A stretch of DNA of 64,000 bases from Nitrososphaerota archaeon (lineage in GTDB: Archaea; Thermoproteota; Nitrososphaeria_A; Caldarchaeales; Calditenuaceae), in the NCBI GenBank assembly GCA_009889515.1, contig WUQR01000139.1, positions 992,001 to 1,056,000 of the forward strand, given 5' to 3'. How positions within the stretch are numbered: the first letter of the stretch is position 1; every line of letters starts with the position of its first letter. The position numbers and the translations under genes were made by a program. Positions 59,336 to 64,000 of the stretch are shown here, one piece after another. The notes below the pieces were generated by a model. That model searched no databases, was not told where the DNA came from, and saw only the letters and a program-made list of their open reading frames with translations.

Positions 59336-59875
59336 TTATTTGCTCCTCCATCTGATGACGTATCCGAGGCCGCCTAATAGCACTCCGAGGGCGAGCAGTA
59401 TTATGAATACTGTTATCCAGAAGGGATACCCCATCGGTATGCTGTAGAAGACGTTCGTGTGAACCTGTCCGGGGTTCCATCCCTTGCCACCCACCTCCGG
59501 TGGAAGCATCGAGGCCCCACCGAGGTATCCGCCCAGCATCATCAGGCCAGTCGCGCCAATTACCCCAATGTTCATCAAGACCAGATGGGCCCAGGCTAGC
59601 TTGTCGGCGAGTCCTGTATATGGCTTCCCCAAGACCGATTCAATATAGTGGTAGAAGAGCGCTGTGACGGCGACACCCATAACGCCGACTATGAGATACG
59701 TCACATAGCCCATCGTAAACCACATACCGGCCGACCCGAATGCTATGACTCGGCTGGGCTCAGGTTTCAGGAAGAAAACCTGCCCGATGACGATGTATAG
59801 GGTAATCAGCGTGGCGATTGCTCCTTGGACGATCGCTGCTCCTATAAAGCGTGAAGCCCATTTACTCGACTGCAT
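59336..59875 (-). CDS. Small five-helix membrane protein, unrecognised
   Basis: A 179-residue membrane protein with five hydrophobic segments (about 10-35, 45-75, 95-125, 145-175). Histidines sit in FYHYIESVLG (about 76) and KLAWAHLVLMNIGVIGATGLMMLGGYLGG (about 95), the latter vaguely recalling helices of haem-copper oxidase subunit I; no complete ligand set is present. A glycine/proline loop (LPPEVGGKGWNPGQVHTN) precedes the last helix. It has a strong GGAGGTG ribosome-binding site and a TATA-like TTATAAAGG, so it is probably well expressed. Family unknown to me. Confidence 0.6.
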   Translation of the reverse strand: MQSSKWASRFIGAAIVQGAIATLITLYIVIGQVFFLKPEPSRVIAFGSAGMWFTMGYVTYLIVGVMGVAVTALFYHYIESVLGKPYTGLADKLAWAHLVLMNIGVIGATGLMMLGGYLGGASMLPPEVGGKGWNPGQVHTNVFYSIPMGYPFWITVFIILLALGVLLGGLGYVIRWRSK

Positions 59876-59886
59876 ATTTTTTCAAA

Positions 59887-59896
59887 CACCTCCTTC
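59887..59896 (-). promoter_or_regulatory. Strong Shine-Dalgarno sequence of the five-helix membrane protein
   Basis: On the minus strand the leader reads GAAGGAGGTG, ending 11 bases before the ATG at 59875. Most genes in this window look leaderless, so an optimal ribosome-binding site with a real 5' leader stands out. The TATA element TTATAAAGG lies near 59930-59938. Confidence 0.6.
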
Positions 59897-60046
59897 GATT
59901 CTCCAATGTTATGCTAAAATTTATTTTTTTCCTTTATAATGCATAATACTTCATGAATTTTTACGTATGAGTTACTAATCAGGAAGTTCGACTTCTTCTT
60001 AACTGCGGGAGAGGCGTTCAACTAGAGCTCGTCGGTGGAGATTGCC

Positions 60047-60055
60047 TCTATATAC
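60047..60055 (+). promoter_or_regulatory. TATA box of the pyrophosphatase gene
   Basis: TCTATATAC is centred about 32 bases before the ATG at 60083, consistent with a transcript starting a few bases before it. The other roughly 100 bases of the gap (59940-60046) show nothing beyond AT-rich sequence and a short purine run. Confidence 0.55.
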
Positions 60056-60082
60056 TTCCCCTATAGTTTAAGGTAATGTGCT

Positions 60083-62239
60083 ATGGATCCACTAGTCTTT
60101 ACGGTTACAGTGGGGTCGCTGGGTGCTATTGCTTCGGTCCTCCTCATCGTCTATGTGGAGAGGCTCCCTAAGGGGCCTGAGAGCTTTGTTGCTATTTGGC
60201 GTGCTATCCGGGAGGGGTCTAGTGCGTATCTTAGGAGGCAGTTCAGGACTATCGCCATTATTGCAGCTGCTCTGGCGGTCCTGATTCTGGGCAGCTTCTC
60301 CATCTTCCCACAGCTGGGCGGGCTGAGGTATGGTATCGCTATGGCCGGCAGCTTCCTACTTGGCGTCTGCTTCTCCCTTATCGCGGCGTTTATAGCAATG
60401 GATGCGGCGACGAGGGCCAATGTGAGGACAACATATGCGGCGTTTCAGGGCAGCGTTCAGGCGCTGAGAGTTGCGACACTCGGAGGAGCCTCGCTGGGTC
60501 TCGCAGTGATCGCGATGAGCCTTCTGGGCCTCTCTATCCTCTATGTAGTTTTCAGGGACCCGGGGCTCTTGGCCGGCTTCGGGTTCGGAGCTAGCTTGGC
60601 CGCACTATTCGCCCAGCTAGGCGGTGGGATCTACACGAAGAGCGCCGACATTGGCGCAGACCTCGTGGGAAAAGTGGAGGCAGGCATCCCGGAGGACGAT
60701 CCTAGAAATCCTGCAGTCATAGCCGACTTGGTTGGCGACAATGTTGGAGACGAGGCGGGCAGGGGAGCTGACCTCTTCGAGTCGGTCACGGCCGAGAACC
60801 TTGGGGGAATGATAATAGCGCTTGTAGTGTCTATAGTGTTGTTTAACGGTATCAATGAGTTGTATGTTGTCACACCACTCATCATTAGAGCCCTCGGAGT
60901 TATAGCCACTTTTGTTGGAGTCTTTTGGGCTGTCTCGAAGCGGGGGTTCAAAGAGGCGATTGGGCCGCTGCGGGAAGGCCTGATAGTTACCGGCATATTA
61001 GCGGCTATCATGATGTATCTGGCCAGCTGGTTCATATTCGGCCCTCAGGGCCTGCCGCTTTACGTTACCATGCTCATCGGTCTAGTTGCGGGCATCTTGA
61101 TAATGTTTTATAGCGAGTTTTACACAGGATTAAAATCTAGATACGTCTCAACTATTGCGCAGAGCTCTCAGTCAGGCCCAGCCCTTACCGCGATGACTGG
61201 GATATCGACTGGCATGATCTCGTCAATGCTTCCCGTTGCTACCGTTGTCGTGGCTGTGGCCTTGTCGTTTATTCTCGGCAGCTACTGGTCTAGTCTTTCT
61301 GGCCTCGGAGACCCACTACTCGGGGGAATCTATGGGACAACCATGGCAACCATGGGAATGCTCTCAACCGCGGGGTTCATCTTGACCATGGATGGTGTGG
61401 GGCCGATAGTGGATAATGCTGGAGGAATAGCGGAGATGGCTAACGCTGAACCGGCTATTAGAGAGAGGCTTGAGCCTCTTGACGCGCTGGGCAACACGAC
61501 CAAGGCGCTCACAAAGTCTTATGCGATGGGCTCAGCGGCTCTGGCGGCCCTACTTCTATTCCAAGCCTTCCTCCTCGAAGTGGCGAGATATATGGCAGGC
61601 ATCTATGAGCTGGTACACATAGGGCCGCAGGAGGCTGAGAGCCTCTTAGAGAGCGTCGAGGAGCTCAGCTCAGGTCTCCAGCTCAACTCTCCGGCCGTGG
61701 TCATCGGACTCTTCATAGGCGGTATGATTCCATTCCTCTTCTCGGGTCAGGCGATGAACGCTGTGGCCAGCGGCGCATACCGCATGGTGGAGGAGGTGAG
61801 GAGACAGTTTGCAACGATACCAGGTATAATGGATGGGAGCGGTAGGCCGGAATATGGGAGGTGTGTCGATATCTCCACTTCAACGGCGTTGAGGCTGATG
61901 ATTGCACCCACTTTGACCGTAACCCTTTCCCCGATCCTGCTGGGAATATTGCTGGGTTGGAAGGCGGTTGGCGCCCTGGTCCTAGGTGCGACGATATCTG
62001 CGATACCGCTTGCTATCATGGGGTTCTATGGAGGCGCGGCGATGGATAATGCGAAAAAGCTCCTCGAGATTGGTGGAAAGAAGGGCACAGATGCTCACAA
62101 GGCGGCGGTCGTAGGCGATACTCTGGGAGACCCAATGAAGGACACCTACGCGCCGAGCCTACATATCCTGATAAAGCTGCTCAACACGCTCTCACTAGTC
62201 TTCATACCGCTCTTCATGATTGGGCTAATAATACTCTAG
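60083..62239 (+). CDS. hppA: K+-independent proton-translocating pyrophosphatase
   Basis: Membrane pump that couples pyrophosphate hydrolysis to proton export. The 718-residue protein has about 16 helices and the conserved catalytic loops: GGGIYTKSADIGADLVGKVEAGIPEDDPRNPAVIADLVGDNVGD near residue 185 and the C-terminal GKKGTDAHKAAVVGDTLGDPMKDT-type segment near 665. At the potassium-dependence site it reads GNTTKALTK: the lysine and threonine there mark the potassium-independent type (alanine in the dependent type). It lets the cell recover energy from biosynthetic pyrophosphate. It overlaps the convergent protease gene by four bases. Confidence 0.96.
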   Translation: MDPLVFTVTVGSLGAIASVLLIVYVERLPKGPESFVAIWRAIREGSSAYLRRQFRTIAIIAAALAVLILGSFSIFPQLGGLRYGIAMAGSFLLGVCFSLIAAFIAMDAATRANVRTTYAAFQGSVQALRVATLGGASLGLAVIAMSLLGLSILYVVFRDPGLLAGFGFGASLAALFAQLGGGIYTKSADIGADLVGKVEAGIPEDDPRNPAVIADLVGDNVGDEAGRGADLFESVTAENLGGMIIALVVSIVLFNGINELYVVTPLIIRALGVIATFVGVFWAVSKRGFKEAIGPLREGLIVTGILAAIMMYLASWFIFGPQGLPLYVTMLIGLVAGILIMFYSEFYTGLKSRYVSTIAQSSQSGPALTAMTGISTGMISSMLPVATVVVAVALSFILGSYWSSLSGLGDPLLGGIYGTTMATMGMLSTAGFILTMDGVGPIVDNAGGIAEMANAEPAIRERLEPLDALGNTTKALTKSYAMGSAALAALLLFQAFLLEVARYMAGIYELVHIGPQEAESLLESVEELSSGLQLNSPAVVIGLFIGGMIPFLFSGQAMNAVASGAYRMVEEVRRQFATIPGIMDGSGRPEYGRCVDISTSTALRLMIAPTLTVTLSPILLGILLGWKAVGALVLGATISAIPLAIMGFYGGAAMDNAKKLLEIGGKKGTDAHKAAVVGDTLGDPMKDTYAPSLHILIKLLNTLSLVFIPLFMIGLIIL

Positions 62240-63417
62240 GGACGCTCCCCCAACACCACAGCAACTTTTAATGTCTCACCACCCCTAAGAATAGTCAGCA
62301 ACACAGTATCACCCGGGCTTGTCTTCTCAACCATATACGTCAACAGGTCATCCATACTGGTGATTGCAGTACCATCTATCGCAACTATAACATCTCCCCC
62401 AACCCTATACTCTCTCCCCGCAATAACTAGGGTTCTTGAGCCTCCCCTAATACCGGCTCTATCTGCCGGGCCGTTTGGAACTACGCTCTCCACCAGCAAC
62501 CCCTTATTCACTCCGATTCCGAGTTCTCTAGCAACGAGCGAGTCTATCTCCCTACCGGATATACCTAGATAACTGTGGACGTATTTGCCCTTCTCTATTA
62601 GGGCGGGGACTATACGTTTCACGACGTTCGATGATACTGCGTACCCAATCCCCGCGAACTGTCCCGTCGTCGACTCTATAGCAGTAGCAACACCTACAAC
62701 CTCACCCCTCATATTGAGTATGGGTCCCCCAGAGTTTCCAGGATTAACTGCAGCATCAATCTGTATTATTCCCGGGATGAGATATCCTCTACTTGACGGT
62801 AAAAGCCTACCCTTCTGGCTTACAATGCCGGTCGTAACGCTGCCTGTCAGCTCAAAGGGGTTGCCGATCACGATTATCTGCTCGCCAATCTGGAGTGCGC
62901 TTGAGTTGCCGAGCCTTAAAGGCTTGAATGACTTATTCTCATCTCCTGTAACTATCTTCAAGACCGCTAAGTCTGTGTCAGGGTCCCTCCCCACCAGCCG
63001 TGCCGTATAAGCACTCCCATCGATAAAGTAGACATAGTACTCCAACCCGCCCTCCACTACGTGATTATTCGTGACTACGTGCCCCTGCGAGTCGTAGATA
63101 AATCCTGAGCCTACAGATTCTCCAAACCTATAGAGTGTCCTTATCTCTACCACAGAGTCTTTAACCAGCTCGTAAACCCGCGTCACATTATACTGAATTG
63201 TTACTACCGTTGTCTGACCTGGCCTGGAATTCTCAATCGAACTTATCTCTGCTCTCGCCTCCTGCAGGTCTCTTCTAAGAGACTCTATAGCTGATTCCAG
63301 CTTAGCTATTTGAGAAGTGAGCGCCGTCAAGTTTTGCTGGTAATCAAGGACTTGAAGGAATAGAATTGCAACGAGGGCGAGAGAGACTGCTGATATTGCG
63401 ACCGATACTTTGCTCAT
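62236..63417 (-). CDS. HtrA/DegP-type serine protease with PDZ domain
   Basis: A 393-residue S1C protease on the outer face of the membrane. An N-terminal anchor helix (about 5-25) is followed by a coiled coil (about 30-65: LTSQIAKLESAIESLRRDL), the trypsin-like domain with histidine in TNNHVVEGG, aspartate in DPDTDLAVLKI and serine in NPGNSGGPIL, and one C-terminal PDZ domain (about 285-390: GLLVESVVPNGPADRAGI). All three catalytic residues are intact. It should degrade or refold damaged exported proteins. The PDZ count (one) matches archaeal and DegS-like forms. Confidence 0.93.
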   Translation of the reverse strand: MSKVSVAISAVSLALVAILFLQVLDYQQNLTALTSQIAKLESAIESLRRDLQEARAEISSIENSRPGQTTVVTIQYNVTRVYELVKDSVVEIRTLYRFGESVGSGFIYDSQGHVVTNNHVVEGGLEYYVYFIDGSAYTARLVGRDPDTDLAVLKIVTGDENKSFKPLRLGNSSALQIGEQIIVIGNPFELTGSVTTGIVSQKGRLLPSSRGYLIPGIIQIDAAVNPGNSGGPILNMRGEVVGVATAIESTTGQFAGIGYAVSSNVVKRIVPALIEKGKYVHSYLGISGREIDSLVARELGIGVNKGLLVESVVPNGPADRAGIRGGSRTLVIAGREYRVGGDVIVAIDGTAITSMDDLLTYMVEKTSPGDTVLLTILRGGETLKVAVVLGERP

Positions 63418-63423
63418 AAGTCA

Positions 63424-64000
63424 TCACCCAGCCCTAGATTCGACACGCCTTAACGCCTTCTCGATGCCGGTACCATATTGGGCAGCCTTCTTCTCCTTCT
63501 CTACCAGCTCTGCCGGCAGCCCCGCAAGCCTCGCAACTCTCCTCAACACCACCTTCCTGACACCTCTAGAAATTTTGAATTCAAGCGGTAGATTATATGC
63601 ATTGTTAATGATTCGTTCATCCAAGTAGGGAGTTGTTAAGAGGCAGCCCGCCAACGCGGCCGATCCATAATCCCGCGGCAGACCTCTTAGCCAGAGCGCT
63701 TCTAGGTCTCGCCTCATCTCCTCCTCCACACCAGTCAGATCACCCCTCTCAACCATGCGTAGATACTTCATGTAACCCCCGAATAATTCGTCGGCTCCCT
63801 GACCGCTCACCACCTGTCTCCGTCCATGCGAGGCCGCAGCCCTAGATCCCTCATAGACAAGCACAGCAAGCGCCCTGTCCATTGGAGAGTCCAGATGCAA
63901 GCTTTTCGATAGATAGCTGGACGTGCGGGCTACCTCCTGTTCAGACAGTGGAACACTTACATAGTCAACACCAAGAATCCTAGCCGCCCTCTCCGAGAAT
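63424..64000 (-). CDS. Asparagine synthase-like protein, C-terminal part (runs off window)
   Basis: The frame is open to the right edge; about 191 C-terminal residues are visible. The segment VVSGQGADELFGGYMKYL is the synthetase P-loop/acidic motif of the AsnB amidotransferase domain, and LLTTPYLDERIINNAYNLPLEFKISRGVRKVVLRRVA is its standard continuation. KEKKAAQYGTGIEKALRR closes the domain as in small archaeal AsnB-like proteins. The N-terminal glutaminase half lies outside. It is followed by the HtrA gene six bases later on the same strand, a probable operon. Confidence 0.85.
   Translation of the reverse strand, partial: FSERAARILGVDYVSVPLSEQEVARTSSYLSKSLHLDSPMDRALAVLVYEGSRAAASHGRRQVVSGQGADELFGGYMKYLRMVERGDLTGVEEEMRRDLEALWLRGLPRDYGSAALAGCLLTTPYLDERIINNAYNLPLEFKISRGVRKVVLRRVARLAGLPAELVEKEKKAAQYGTGIEKALRRVESRAG

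Noticed and set aside
60631-61035. 134-codon frame antisense to hppA
   Set aside because: Shadow of the conserved pyrophosphatase catalytic loops in another frame.
1-64000. CRISPR arrays, insertion sequences, prophage or integrated plasmid
   Set aside because: No spaced direct repeats, transposase, integrase or phage genes were recognised; gene content and codon use look uniform.

Overview
The window is archaeal chromosome, most likely from a thermophilic member of the Thermoproteota (TACK) lineage. It encodes the C/D-box guide machinery (Nop5, fibrillarin), the Kae1 and Bud32 subunits of KEOPS, archaeal tRNA-splicing endonuclease, diphthamide synthase Dph2, a proteasome beta subunit, the archaeal NAC protein, ribosomal proteins eS17 and eL40, and an MIT-domain CdvC/Vps4 ATPase. 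The last points to TACK rather than Euryarchaeota. Many genes start with TTG or GTG about 25-30 bases after an AT-rich TATA element, as expected for leaderless archaeal transcripts. Aigarchaeota/Caldarchaeia or a neighbouring Nitrososphaeria-like lineage would fit, but that placement is inference. No rRNA, CRISPR array, transposase or integrase was seen. Both ends cut genes: galT on the left, an asparagine-synthase-like gene on the right.

Layout. 1-8.8 kb: galT-galK, a B3/B4 tRNA-binding-domain protein, kae1-bud32, an XTP pyrophosphatase, nop5-flpA-rnhB, a DUF47 protein and endA. 8.8-10.8 kb: a cluster of one small GTPase, two roadblock/LC7 proteins and a zinc-ribbon protein. 10.9-16.6 kb: PQQ-type sugar dehydrogenase, EVE-domain protein, psmB, the mevalonate-entry trio DUF35-thiolase-HMG-CoA synthase, and an Lrp/AsnC regulator. 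16.7-21.7 kb: cdvC, an ABC-2 exporter, and a divergent JAMM protease/PAC2 pair. 21.7-25.8 kb: two ECF transporter S components around an ArsR-like regulator, with a decayed tandem duplication; a double-guide C/D-box sRNA; dph2; and a lone MacB-type ATPase.

25.8-34.8 kb is the most unusual stretch. Five co-directional genes encode an OPT-like permease, a TIM-barrel isomerase, a Gfo/Idh/MocA oxidoreductase, a secreted FG-GAP/ASPIC-UnbV protein and a membrane protein with a duplicated histidine motif. They diverge from a second large OPT-like permease. This looks like an undescribed carbohydrate (perhaps glycoside) acquisition and oxidation system.

34.8-43.1 kb: an unrecognised protein, a GT39/PMT-like glycosyltransferase, a giant FtsX-like permease, an F420-type luciferase-like oxidoreductase, and an operon of PqqD-like protein, minimal FtsX permease and a sugar-isomerase-like TIM barrel. 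43.2-51.6 kb: TrpB2, eL40, and a Liv-type ABC transporter whose operon also carries an aldo/keto reductase and a KduI/IolB-type isomerase. This suggests the transporter serves sugar or sugar-acid uptake. 51.7-64 kb: eS17, type 2 IPP isomerase, an AN1-finger site-2 protease, DUF1512, an NDP-sugar pyrophosphorylase, NAC, an HTH protein with a ribonucleotide-reductase-like body, a CAT-anticodon tRNA, a K+-independent proton pyrophosphatase and an HtrA-type protease.

Isoprenoid synthesis (HMG-CoA synthase, thiolase, IPP isomerase), protein turnover (PsmB, JAMM, PAC2, HtrA, S2P) and RNA modification (KEOPS, C/D RNP, EndA, the new sRNA) recur across the window.
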